Source of the DNA: Symsagittifera roscoffensis
Taxonomy: Eukaryota > Xenacoelomorpha > Acoela > Convolutidae
NCBI RefSeq assembly: GCF_963678635.1
Contig: NC_087066.1
Span: 22,105,996 to 22,169,995 of the forward strand
DNA: 64,000 bases
Direction of reading: 5' to 3'
The notes below the pieces were generated by a model. That model was not told the origin of the DNA. It worked only from the letters and a program-made list of their open reading frames with translations, and did no database searches. Every line of letters starts with the position of its first letter. Positions within the stretch are counted from its first letter, which is position 1. Below are positions 22,370 to 32,910 of the stretch, in pieces. A program made the translations under genes and the position numbers.

Positions 22370-23060
22370 GATGAGCTAAACGAAGCTCGAATGTAGCCAC
22401 GAACCCAGTGAGGCTCGAAGCAGCAGAGGAAATGAGCTCAGGTAAAGCTCGACAGGAAGCAGCCAAGAACCGAGAGGCTCAAAGCAGAAAATAAGGTGAG
22501 CTAAGACGAAGCTCGAATGTAGCCACGAACCCAGTGAGGCTCGAAGCAGCAGAGGAATGAGCTCAGGGAAAGCTCGACAGGAAGCAGCCAAGAACCGAGA
22601 GGCTCAAAGCAGAAAATAAGGTGAGCTAAGACGAAGCTCGAATGTAGCCACGAACCCAGTGAGGCTCGAAGCAGCAGAGGAAATGAGCTCAGGTAAAGCT
22701 CGACAGGAAGCAGCCAAGAACCGAGAGGCTCAAAGCAGAAAATAAGGTGAGCTAAGACGAAGCTGGAATGTAGCCACGAACCCAGTGAGGCTCGAAGCAG
22801 CAGAGGAAATGAGCTCAGGTAAAGCTCGACAGGAAGCAGCCAAGAACCGAGAGGCTCAAAGCAGAAAATAAGGTGAGCTAAGACGAAGCTGGAATGTAGC
22901 CACGAACCCAGTGAAGCTCGAAACAGCAGAGGAAATGAGCTCAGGTAAAGCTCGACAGGAAGTAGCCAAGAACCGAGAGGCTCAAAGCAGAAAATAAGGT
23001 GAGCTAAGACGAAGCTCGAATGTAGCCACGAACCCAGTGAGGCTCGAAGCAAGCGGAATA
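22370..23060. repeat. 126-bp tandem repeat, about 5.5 units
   Basis: The anchor GTGAGCTAAGACGAAGCT recurs at 22496, 22621, 22747, 22873 and 22999, giving periods of 125, 126, 126 and 126 bp. Each unit is itself two diverged ~63-bp halves: one with GTAGCCACGAACCCAGTGAGGC, the other with GCAGCCAAGAACCGAGAGGC in the matching place. Units differ by only a few bases. The one 125-bp unit has a single-base deletion. Confidence 0.9.
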
Positions 23061-23099
23061 AGTGAGCTCAGATAAAGCTCAAACAAATGTCATGTCGAA

Positions 23100-23470
23100 G
23101 AACAATGACGAAAATTGAGAGTCCAAAAAGAACTCGAATCAGGTAACCAAGGAGTCGGGCAATAAGAAAGCAAAAGTGTCAGAAAACACTTGAAGGAAGG
23201 AAGCAATGAAGGAAGCAAAGGGCCAAGAAAGGCTCGGAAGGAATATACAAGGCGTCAGATAAGACTCGGAAGGAATGAATAATGAGTAGGGAAAGACTCG
23301 GAAACGAACAACAAATGGGTCGAGAAAGACTCGGAAAGGAATGAAACATTGAGTCAGAAAAGACTCGGAAAGGGACGCAAAAGGCAATAAAGACTCTGAA
23401 CGGGATGAAAAATGAGTCGGGAAAACTGAAGTTTTTTCATAAATGAGTCACAAAAGACTCGGAATAGCAA
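23100..23470. repeat. degenerate GACTCGGAA repeats
   Basis: The motif AAGACTCGGAAaGGAATGAA recurs about every 45-50 bp (near 23232, 23264, 23306, 23327, 23363 and 23456) with variable spacers containing GAGTCRG. Its sequence resembles the GAGGCTCGAAGCAG theme of the adjacent 126-bp array, so the two may share an origin. Confidence 0.6.
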
Positions 23471-23792
23471 AGCAACAAAAAACGAATTGAAAGGGGAAAA
23501 TTGATGAAAATAACTTAATACATTATTCAAAGTAAATGAAGCTATGAATAATTGAAACGTTTAAAGTTTACATGGGTTAGAAATCAAGAGCAATAATTGA
23601 TCTTTTTTTTTTTTAAATGTAAATCAAATAAACTGCGATTAACTGTAAATAAATGAAATAATATTGTAATGGGGAAGTATTATAACAAGATATAATAAAC
23701 CGCAGACGTAAAAACTGGGGAGGAAAAACAGTAACTAACCATAAATTTTTGGTTGTGGGGGAATAAAAAACACAGTGTAACGAGCTAATCAA

Positions 23793-23810
23793 AACTTTTT
23801 CGGGGCGCCA
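23793..23810 (-). other. primer-binding site
   Basis: One base inside the 5' LTR the - strand reads TGGCGCCCCGAAAAAGTT. It starts with TGG, complementary to the CCA end of a tRNA, where minus-strand priming is expected. I cannot name the tRNA without a tRNA set from this genome. Confidence 0.75.
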
Positions 23811-23811
23811 A

Positions 23812-24249
23812 TATAAAAATTGGGTAAATTACTTGAGGAGAGTAGAACACCAATTGTTAGTAAGGGTAGTTTTAGGGGTTGAGTCAAAGGAGTTCCATCC
23901 AGTTGGGCATCAGTTGAGTAAGTACATGAAAAATAATACAATAGTAAATCAGGGATAAAACTAAGGTAAATATAATATCATAAATAGGGATATTATATTA
24001 CATGGTACGGGGAATACTAAAAGGCGAACGTTAGAAAAGGGGAACTGTTAATAAGGGGGTTATTCAGAAAAGTTGATATTAATCCCGAGTTTTCGTATAA
24101 ATTGAAACATTATTTTACCTGAAAGTTTGTCATTTCCTTGTAAGTCATGCTGTTTTTTAAAAAGTTGAGAGAAAACGAGTGAGTCAGCTTGGCTGTAATG
24201 TCAAAAGTCAAGTTGAGAGAAAGGTGACCTTAATTGTTTACAATTAACA
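23812..24249 (-). repeat. 5' LTR of the BEL/Pao element
   Basis: 438 bp, containing the element's promoter by position. It is followed by the second GAAGT duplication at 24250-24254. It differs from the 3' LTR at five positions and has no indel. Confidence 0.95.
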
Positions 24250-24254
24250 GAAGT

Positions 24255-25124
24255 CTAGGACCATAGTTTTCAAAAACACTTTGAAAAATTTTTTCATTTT
24301 TCAATTAGTGTCATTTTTGTATATAAAAAGATCATTTTTGTATAGTAGTGTCAAAAAAATATCCTAACGCAATTCGTGAATAAAGAAATAATCAAAATTC
24401 ATAGTAAAATGGCATATAGTACAACAGTTTTGATCGAAAAATGGCTAAAATAAGTAAATCGTTGTAAACTCAAAATGAACAGACAAAACTTCAAAAACTA
24501 ATATTAACGAAGTTTTCAGGGCTTGAACTGAACGTTCACTCGGCTTATCCGTCTATTTTGAGCTTTTTCGCTCGTTTTTCCTGCTCAAATTTAGACTAAA
24601 AGTCAATTCAAACTGGTTTTTCTATCGGAATAAACATAATATTTCATTTCTACCCTTTTTTAAAAAAAAACCTAAAATTTTTTATGCATTTTTCTTTTCA
24701 CGTTCTTTTCACAACCACTAAATTTATCAACGAGCGAGGAATAAATGGAAAATCAAGCGTGGGAAACATCCCGAAAAAACCAAAATTGGCTGAAGAGAAA
24801 ACTACTGCAGCGTATAGACTTGAAATATGATTGACCATATAACGAACAGGTAGCTACTGAATTTAGAAGTAGAATTTTTTCGAAAGGTTGGTTGTTTTTA
24901 GGGCGCCAAATATGCAATAAAATCTGCCCCAAAGATATCATTCAAAACAGAAGCCAATCAACTCAAACTTGAGTACAAACTACCTCACTTTTTGCTTTTC
25001 GTCATCAAGCAATATCTTGAAAAAGCTCGACTTTTTGTATAAACAGCCGAAGTGTAAACCAGTTACCATATAAGCCAATAAGCCAGTCCAGTCGAAATAC
25101 CTAATTTTTAAAAAAAGTTACGAT
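24255..25124. other. AT-rich stretch, nothing recognised
   Basis: No gene, RNA or clear repeat identified between the BEL/Pao insertion and the next repeat. Confidence 0.45.
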
Positions 25125-25470
25125 CAGGGGCGGATTTAGGGGGGAGCAGGGGGGGGGGGGGGGGGCGGACGCCTTTTCTCAGGGATTCGGCCCCCTGCTG
25201 ACCCAAAGAGTCCCCCCCTTTGGTACTTCTTAAGAAATCCATTTTTGGCCGACCGACCCTGAAATTTTTCTAAGTGCGCCTTTGGGGCCAATATACACTA
25301 TTTTTGAGGGGAAGCGCCCGCGCCAAAAAAAAACGCAACTTTTTTGTCAAAATTTTCCAAAAAGTGCCCAAAAACGGCTTTTTTTACCTATTTTTTTTCA
25401 AAAATTTAAAATTAAACGCGCAAAAAATTAAAACACAGTGTCTTTTTAGTGCTTTAGAAGAGCTAGGATA
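25125..25470 (+). repeat. CAGGGGCGGATTTAGG-family copy with 18-base G run
   Basis: Begins CAGGGGCGGATTTAGG at 25125, soon followed by a long G run (about 25150-25166). It shares internal text with other copies: a CCCAAAGAGTCCCC/CCCAAAGGGTTCCCC motif and a (A/T)GAAATCCATTTTTG-like motif also seen at 62478-62527, and a GTGCTTTAGAAGAGCTAGGA motif (25449-25468) that matches GTGCTTTGGAAGAGCTCGGA at 62547-62566. It links the 14.5, 25, 52.8 and 62.6 kb copies into one family. Confidence 0.6.
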
Positions 25471-25589
25471 CAATTACATAAAAGAATCAAAATTTATACA
25501 AATTTTATTCCTGTGAAGTAAGTTTTCGGCTGATTTATGTACTCTGCGCATTTTTCGTAGTAAAAAGTTGGCTGCAGTACTTACCCGCA

Positions 25590-25830
25590 CTGACAATAAC
25601 GGATTTAGATCGATTTTAGTATGATAAAAACATGCAGATTAAATTGAAATCAATCTTGAAATTGAAATAAAAAAAAGATTTGGATCGATTTTAAATCGAT
25701 TTAAAATGATTTAATTTCAACGCTTGAGAGATCGTTTCCAGTCGATTTTAAATCAATTCAAATAGACCTAAAATGAAATTGATCTAAATCAATTTTAAAT
25801 CGGTTTTTTTAACTTCTTTTTTTTCAAATT
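25590..25830. repeat. degenerate ATCGATTTTAAATCGATT cluster
   Basis: Short near-palindromic runs such as GATCGATTTTAAATCGAT and GAAATTGATCTAAATCAATTT repeat through about 240 bp. It resembles in style, but not in exact sequence, the ATTATAATCGATTATAAT cores at 51.7 and 60.2 kb. Confidence 0.5.
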
Positions 25831-25969
25831 TTCGAATGACAAAAAAAGTTAAAAATTTTTGTTACGTGTCGTTACAGATACCAAAGATGACTGAATTGCT
25901 TGAAAAACAACATCAACCACCCCCCGCTATGTGTTGTTATGAATGCAAATTACTTGTGTTGTAACTTTT

Positions 25970-26085
25970 TGTTCCGATGTTCGAGGAAGCTGACAATATA
26001 TTTGTGTTCGGAGTGGTTTTTTTCATCAGACAAATTTCGACTTTTGCCCCTTTTGACCCAAAAAATTCCATTTGCATTTTCTAGA
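25970..26085 (+). mobile_element. Helentron-like element, left-end fragment
   Basis: Starts TTGTTCCGATGTTCGAGG and continues with the family landmarks ATATTTGTGTTCGGAGTGG and CAGACAAATTTCGACTTTT, then diverges. Only the first ~115 bp are recognisable. Confidence 0.55.
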
Positions 26086-26379
26086 AGAGTGATGGGGAAA
26101 TGGACAATAAAAATTGCAAACTTTTTTTGATTCATTACAATGCCAAATTGTGCACTGGTTAGGCGAACACTTTTGTTTCTGTATGTTCCTGGACAAATCT
26201 TCAATTATCTTCCAAAATGTCAGGGAATTCCGCTTAAAATATTTCAGTGACTGTAACGTAAAATTTTTTGGCTCATTTGTTTTGCCGTGGAATCTGCAAA
26301 AAGAGACTATAGCTAGCTCTTCTAAATACCTAAATATACAAAATGAAAGGGGACTCCGCAATTGTAAATGGAAAACACA

Positions 26380-26540
26380 AAGTTTTTAAACAGAATCCGC
26401 GAAATTTTATAAAAACAGAATCCGTAATTGCTACTATAAGCAGCTTCTATATTTTACTGAAATCCGCAAACTAAAAGCAGATTCTGGTTACAATTTGCGG
26501 ATTCTACTTAGTTTTGCGGTTTCTGCAACAACTCAAACTT
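26380..26540. repeat. degenerate GAATCCGCAA/TTGCGGATTC repeats
   Basis: About eight loose copies of AATCCGCAA and its inverse TTGCGGATTC lie within 160 bp. The same motif set occurs in each of the 42-50 and 58 kb tandem units, about 16 kb away. Confidence 0.5.
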
Positions 26541-27599
26541 ACTATGCCTAAATTTTTTCATTGATTGGTGTATTTCACAAGCTGTTCCCAGCTCCAAAAA
26601 TAATGTTAAGGATTCGGCAAAGTCGCCTATTTTGGAGTGATTTAAAGCGGTACAGAGTTTTAGCTATTCATTTGTGCAATCCAAAACAGCAATGAAGATA
26701 AAAAATAGTATTGTTGCGGATTACACAACAAAACTGATTTTGACCTGTTGCGAAATCAGTTTCAATTCACAAAACGCAGAGTTTGTCCTCGTAATCTTTA
26801 AAAAAAGCGTTTTCTTTTTTTTGAATTTTTTCTTAACTCAAGTTGGTGGAACCCACTTACGCTACATGCATCAAAACCGGGCATTCTGGTTAGTTTAAGC
26901 AAACCCATAAAAACAAAACTAAAATTTAGGAAAAAACAAAAATTCTACGGAAAATTTGCTGAGAAAAAGATTGCTTTTTCTTGTCCTTATAATAGCCAAC
27001 TAGATGACAGGCATTTTTCGAGCAATTCGATTTTTTATAATTTCAAAACATACAAAATTGCTTATATCAGTTTTTTTTGTCAACATTTTTTTGATGTGCA
27101 TTGATACCTTGGCCAAAAAAGTTTTTATTTCACAGGCTGAAAGATGGGGTGAAAGTTTAAAATGAACAGTTTAAAATGAACCGTTTAAAATGAACCGAAA
27201 AGTTTAAGTTAAATTAAAACAAGATCAATAGGTAAAAAATAAAATAAATAATTCAATGAAACAATTATCTGAATTCATAAACTGCGAAAATGAAAAAAAA
27301 AAAATAGAGAAAATTTCATTATGAAAATGTATGTCGAAAACAAAAATTCATGAAAAGTAATCTGTAGCAACTGCACTAAACAAAAGTTGCAAAAATCATC
27401 AATAACCTCTAAAAAAATCATCGATTATACTGGATTAGATTGATTTAAAAAAATTTGATTGTAATTCTTTTTTACTAGACTTTTTGTTTTTATTTGTAAT
27501 TTTATGCACACTGACTGTAAAATGACTATATGAATGATTATTAAACGTGAATTTCCCGTATGCGTTCTCAGTTTTCAAACTTGTTATACCCCAATCTTG
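26541..27599. other. AT-rich stretch, nothing recognised
   Basis: Short frames only. A triple TTTAAAATGAACMG motif near 27157-27197 is the only local repeat seen. Confidence 0.4.
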
Positions 27600-28108
27600 T
27601 TGTTCCGACTTTCGATACGAAAGTGACGGAATATTTGTGCTCGGGGTGGGTTTTTTTTTTTCTTCAGACAAATTTCGACTTTTTAACTAGCCATTTTTGA
27701 CAGAATTTTTTTTTATCATTCGAAAGGTGTTGTTATCCTGAGCTCATATTTGAAAAGATATTTCACCTGTGATTATTTTTTGTAAAGTTACGGGGATTTA
27801 AAGATTGCCATTTTGGCTAATTTGGGTCAATTAACGCGCGATATATTTCGCGCTATTAACGCGTAAGCGGAGAGTTAATCCATCTTAGAAATCGTTCCAA
27901 ATTGGTTGAACGAAGCTTATTTGCAATAATTGATTTGTTACAAGGAACGAAATCTCTCTTTTTGTACTTTATATGGCGTGAGGGGGGATGATTTTCATAA
28001 AATATTTCAAATTTTAGAAAAAAAAAACAATTTTCGTTTTGTTTCATTTCATTTATTTTTTAAATGTTATTACTGCTCCATAAACCTTAAAAGGCAGTCG
28101 GAACATTC
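27600..28108 (+). mobile_element. Helentron-like element copy 2
   Basis: Left end TTGTTCCGACTTTCGATACGAAAGT includes a small hairpin (ACTTTCG/CGAAAGT). It then carries the family body: GGAATATTTGTGCTCGGGG, AACTAGCCATTTTTGAC, TTCACCTGTGATYATTTTTTGT, TTAACGCGCGATATATTTCGCGC and the inverse motif AGTCGGAAC near 28096. The terminal hairpin segment seen in the full copy is missing or changed. Confidence 0.7.
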
Positions 28109-28389
28109 CTTTCTGCCACATTTTCAATTATATTGACAGGAGTTGTGAGCGAAACATACATTCAAATCACAGTTGGTACAGTTTTTTGCATCCATGGTAA
28201 GTTTTGACGAAAAATTGCCTTCGTTTTGCTGTCAAATTAACCAACCGTCTGTATTGTCAATTTAAGCGACTAACCGTCTGCCAACTTAAACGACCGTCAG
28301 TAAGTTATCAAGGCAATTACTAGAAGTAAACAAAATATTGTGATAAAAACCGAACCAACGAACGAAAGAAAAATTAGAAATTATTCTAG

Positions 28390-28869
28390 ACCTTTTTTTT
28401 CTCCAGACAATTTTCCACTTTTCAACTAGCCATTTTTGACCCAAACTTTTTATATCCGCCGAAAAATATTCTTGTCTTAAGCTCAATTTTAAAATTATAA
28501 ATCACCTGTGATCAGTTTTTGTTAAGCTATGGGGGTTTAAAGATTGGCAGTTTGGCCGATTTTGGATTTTTAATGCGCAATTTATTTTGTGCTAATAACG
28601 CGTAGGCGGAGATTCAATCTTGCCTTAAATATTATTAGAAATTGAATTGAGGCGTGCTATTCGATCTATTGAATACCTAACTGTATGCTAAAAATTTTAC
28701 TTTGTAATTTACAGAGCGGCTGGGGGACAATTTTCGCAAAAAAAATCAGAAATTTTTTTAAAATTTCTTTTGAAATTTTCATCATTTTTTTGTAAAACAA
28801 ACACTACTCTATAGACTTTAAAAGACAGTCGGAACACTCAGCGCTTCAACTTGGCGCGAGCAGTCTTGC
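28390..28869 (+). mobile_element. Helentron-like element copy 3, 5'-truncated
   Basis: Lacks the left end. It begins in the CTCCAGACAATTTTCCACTTTT region and runs to the right end GCAGTCTTG at 28869, including AGTCGGAAC and a GC-rich segment before the end. Confidence 0.65.
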
Positions 28870-29639
28870 CTGGCGTTTGCGAGCTATTTTTCTGTACATG
28901 TGTCTCTACGCTGCTTACCATAGTCAAAAAACCTTTTCTGATACCAGAATTATCAAAACTTGAAACTCTATTCTGAAAGGATCACAGGAGCGGTCCTATT
29001 TGCTGGAAGCAATCATTGGAAAATTGAGAACTACCTACAAGTTAGAAGCGTTATCGTAAGCTTTAATGTCATAAAAATGATGGCGTCTACATTCTGGTTT
29101 GTTTTACGTCAAGTAATTCAACAATTGGGCAGAACAATTTTTTTTTCAGCTATGCCCATTGAACAGCCATAAACCCATATCTAGTTAAATCTGAAATTTG
29201 CAGAATGTAAGCTGGTCTTCGAGTTTTTAACATCTTGACATGAATTAAATAAAATATATGATTTTTTGATTAAATCGGCAACTGAACTCAACTTCAGATT
29301 TAAAAGTACACTCTCTCAGAAATCGGAATTATTTAATGATGTTGCATTTGTGGAGAAAATTAGAGGGAAAAATTACAAAAAGTCGTATAAGTTATTCTAT
29401 CCTGAAAATAATTACTTACGCTTGTCACACAAAGATTGAGCAGAACTTCCCGTTCTCTCCTCTTCCTCAGTTTATGTCACTGGTAAACCATCTCAGCTCA
29501 ATTTTTATAGTGACAAATTGTGAATAGTTGAGCAGAGTTTTTCAACAGTTAAGCTTTCTTTATCTGCCTCTCTTATGGATATTTTTATCCATTCAAATCC
29601 TTAACTATCCATAACATCATCTGCATTTTTCATCCGACT

Positions 29640-30010
29640 TTTGCTCGTGCTCGGAGTGGTTTTATCTTTTGTAGACAAAGCTCCACTTTTTAGCTAGCAA
29701 ACTATGACGAACTTTCTAACCATCATCTGCAATTCATTTTCCACAACTCAAGTTTAAAAACAGGTTTCACCTGTGGTTATTTTTCGTTATGTTCATGGAA
29801 GCTTATAGATTTCCATTTTTTTCTACTTAGGAACAATTCACGAGTTCACGAGCGACAGGTTTTGCACTTTTAACCAAATAGCGGATAATTAAACCGTCAT
29901 AGTGGATGTTCCAAATTGAACTACTAAGCACGCTATTTAACCACTTGAAACTTTGCTATTTGAGTAAATTATCATGTATATGTTATACATCGTGTGGGGG
30001 TATGGTTCGC
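29640..30010 (+). mobile_element. Helentron-like element copy 4, diverged
   Basis: Recognised by GTGCTCGGAGTGG, AGCTAGCAAACTATGACG, TTCACCTGTGGTTATTTTTCG and AATTAAACCGTCATAG in the family order. Both termini are lost. It runs directly into the inverted copy 5. Confidence 0.5.
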
Positions 30011-30214
30011 AAAATTCACATAACTTTACGAAAAATGATCACAGGTAAAATATCTTTTCAAATATAAGCTCAGGACAACAATACCTTTTGAATGATATAA
30101 CAAATTCCGTCAAAAATGGCTAGTTAAAAAGTCGAAATTTGTCTGAAGAAAAAAAAACCCACCCCGAGCACAAATATTCCGTTACTTTCGTATCGAAAGT
30201 CGGAACAATTAAAA
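30011..30214 (-). mobile_element. Helentron-like element copy 5, left half
   Basis: Inverted relative to copy 4. It runs from TACGAAAAATGATCACAGGT through GTCAAAAATGGCTAGTT and CACCCCGAGCACAAATATTCC to CGAAAGTCGGAACAA at 30212, the intact left end. It is close in sequence to copies 2 and 7. Confidence 0.7.
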
Positions 30215-30540
30215 GAATGTTTTGACAATTACATAACACAAACTATAAGTTTTAGATTGAAAAAAACTTATAGTTAATTGAGTTTGTAAAAATTCAAAGA
30301 TCTTTACGTACGTCACTTCAATACTTTACTAATCCTTTATTTTTAATTTTAAAATAAATTGAAAAAATAATCACATTTTTCTTCGGCGCTTACACTTTTA
30401 TGGCAATTTGATGAACACAAATGTGAAAATTTTTCAGTTTATGTTAATTTAAAAATGAACAACTATCCAATCAAAAACTTATAGTTTGTTAATGGGCAGT
30501 CACAACATTCAAGTTTGTGCGCTGATAAAAGCACTTGCGT

Positions 30541-30575
30541 TATTTATATATACATATATATATATATATATATTG
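30541..30575. repeat. (TA)n microsatellite
   Basis: A run of TA/AT dinucleotides about 35 bp long with one interruption. Confidence 0.9.
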
Positions 30576-30687
30576 ATATTCACAATTGCGCTAAACTTTC
30601 ACAATTGCGCTAAACTTGTTGTGTTTTTCGACTTATTGAAGAGAATACAGCTTTCAATCTTTTATATTGTTTTTTTTTTGTGTCAAC

Positions 30688-31126
30688 CTCCGAAGAAAGT
30701 GACGGAATATTTGTGCTCGGGTGGTTTTTTCTCCAGACAGATTTCGACTTTTTAACTAGCCATTTTTGACAAAAAAGTTTTATACATCATCCAATTAATG
30801 TTAGTGTATTTCGCGCTATTAACGCGTTAGGGGGCATTTAATCCTTCTTAGATATCGTTCGAAATTCGACTGCAGCGTGCTTTTTGGACTTCTTAAAACT
30901 TTGCTATAGGGCAAATAAAATTACTTTTTGCCAGACCGATTGTAACAAAGGTATATTTCCCGTGTGAAAGGATGATTTATGAAGCAAACTCAAAAAAATT
31001 ATAATTTTGATTATAATTATAATGGAAATTCCATCATTTTCTTTTTCACTGCAAAAATATCACTTTATAGATGTTAAAAGGTAGTCGAATCTTTCAGAGC
31101 TTCGGCCTTATACCAGCAGTGTTGTT
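30688..31126 (+). mobile_element. Helentron-like element copy 6, internally shortened
   Basis: Has AAAGTGACGGAATATTTGTGCTCGGG and TTTCGACTTTTTAACTAGCC near the left. It lacks the TTCACCTGTGATCA block, then resumes at TTTCGCGCTATTAACGCG. It ends AGAGCTTCGGCCTTATACCAGCAGTGTTG. Confidence 0.65.
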
Positions 31127-31839
31127 GAATTATGTCTAAGAAAATCAGATAACTCAGAAAGTAAAAAAAGTATAAATTTCTTAATTTCTCTACCAAATTG
31201 ATACTGCCTCGACAATTGTTTCTCATTTTGATATAAATTAGAAGAAAAAGAAGTAGAAACGTATCACTTGCTAAAACTGAATAACTTGGAAACAATATTT
31301 TTGAACTGATTTTTCAAAGCGGTTAAAAAATCTACCAAAATGGTTCGTATCAGCGCAAAAGAAAAGCACTCAAAATTTCAACTGCACTTTAACGTGTATG
31401 TTTGGCTATAACCATTGATGAACACTTCGAGTATAAACTGAAAAAATTTAAATTTGACATGCGTATGACAAAAATGGAATCTATATATTTAACCCCACTG
31501 GTTTTTTATGGATAATAGATTATAATGGATATATGACACAAAAATGAGGATAATTATTTCAACTATTGATGCCAATTTTAAAAATAATCTATTTTGAGGA
31601 CTGTAATTTTCTCAATAATCCATGATGATCTATTTTTGTCCAAAAAATTCATAAAAATCAGTTTTTCCGCTCGACATTTTGTTCACTCTATTTATACGCC
31701 GTTTCTGCGAAACAACTATGAGGCATAGTTTAGCCGAAAACGAATATGAGTTAATAAGCTTTTCTGGCGAAAAAAAACGGTCATTTTAGATTTTTGTGGA
31801 CAAAAACGAATTCTGTAGAAAAAAAATTATGCGTTGATC
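31127..31839. other. AT-rich stretch, nothing recognised
   Basis: No coding-like frame, RNA gene or recognisable repeat. Confidence 0.4.
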
Positions 31840-32060
31840 CGTATCCCAACCCCTTGATAGCAATATCCCATCCCCTTCTACCTTGTTTTCCAATCCCGTT
31901 CAACCCCCTGTTCAACTCCCTCAAGACGTTTACAATCCCCCTTCCTCCCACCTGCGTTTACTAGACGATTAGCAACACCCTATCCGCCCTCCCCTGTTCA
32001 ACCCCCATTTTTATTTCTCGACCCCTGTTTAACCCCCCATTTTGGAGGGGTAAATTTTGT
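31840..32060 (+). repeat. C-rich strand-asymmetric patch
   Basis: A ~200-bp run with many CCCC blocks and a recurring TTCAACCCCCTGTT-like motif, in a neighbourhood otherwise AT-rich. It has almost no G on this strand. No coding interpretation is apparent. Confidence 0.55.
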
Positions 32061-32359
32061 GGTCAGTATGGTATCGGAGTCAGGGGTGATAAATATACAG
32101 GATGTGCACGCATAAATGAACCAAAAAAATGGGTAGGGAAACTTAGTAGGGTGTAAAAAAATGGTAGTCACATTTACGCTCCCCTCAGAGGAAATAAACA
32201 AATGGATATGGGTAAAATTGGCCGGCAGACGGTGGCAATGGGCAAAAATGCTGGCAAAGATCTTAAACTGGTCAAAAATCAACAAAACATTTCTTAAGTT
32301 GGTTCAAAGCTAATTTAAAAAAGTTAGTTCTAAATCCAGTAGTTTTCTGATCAACTAAT

Positions 32360-32910
32360 TGTTCCGACTTTCGATACGAAAGTAACGGAATATTTGTGCT
32401 CGGGGTGGGTTTTTTTTCTCCAGACAAATTTCGACTTTTTTACTAGCCATTTTTGACGGAATTTTTTTATATCATTCGAAAGCCATTGTTGTCCTGATTT
32501 TAAATTTGAAAAGATATTTCACCTGTGATCATTTTTTGTAAAGTTATGAGGGTTTAAAGATTGCCATTTTGGTCATTTTGACCAATTTGGGACAATTAAC
32601 GCGCGATATAATTCGCGCTATTAACGCGTAAGCGGTGATTTAATCCGTCTCAGATATCGTTCCAAATTGGTTGAAAAAAGCTTCTTTGCCATAGTTGATT
32701 TGTTACAAGGAGCGAAATCTATTGTTTTGCACTTTATATGGCGTGTGGAGGGATGATTTTCATAGAAAAATTTTCAAAATTTAAATTTTTTTTTTTTCAT
32801 TTTATTTTGTTTCATTTAATTTTTTTATGTTTTTTATGTTATTACTTCTCCATAAACGTTAAAATGCAGTCGGAACTTTCAGGGCTTCGCCCTGATACAA
32901 GCAGTCTTGT
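32360..32910 (+). mobile_element. Helentron-like element copy 7, complete
   Basis: The best full copy, about 550 bp. The left end TTGTTCCGACTTTCG carries the hairpin arms ACTTTCG/CGAAAGT. Near the right end comes the inverse AGTCGGAAC (32868-32876), then about 33 bp containing the GC hairpin AGGGCTTCGCCCT, then TGATACAAGCAGTCTTG and TT. It has no coding capacity. The short inverted repeat terminal on one side but internal on the other, plus a 3' hairpin and insertion between T residues, is the pattern described for Helentron-associated (HINE) elements. Confidence 0.75.

Larger units (their letters stand above)
21803..23811 (-). other. long repeat-rich leader of the BEL/Pao element
   Basis: About 2 kb between the 5' LTR and gag, unusually long. 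In + strand order it holds TACC/CTACC-rich sequence (21780-22060), three copies of a 21-bp palindrome (22111-22312), a 126-bp tandem repeat (22370-23060) and a run of GACTCGGAAAGGAATGA-type repeats (23100-23470). A 183-codon - strand frame (22501-23052) exists only because the repeat length is a multiple of three. It is not recognised as a protein. Confidence 0.8.
15488..24249 (-). mobile_element. complete BEL/Pao LTR retrotransposon
   Basis: An 8.76-kb element on the - strand. It has two 438-bp LTRs, a primer-binding site, a ~2-kb leader, one intact gag-pol frame and a purine-rich stretch before the 3' LTR. The flanking 5-bp target duplication GAAGT is present at 15483-15487 and 24250-24254. 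Only 5 differences separate the LTRs, so insertion is fairly recent, and the long open frame suggests the copy may still be functional. Domain order gag-protease-RT-RNase H-integrase with DUF1759, DUF1758 and DUF5641-type segments identifies BEL/Pao. There is no envelope-like frame. Confidence 0.95.
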
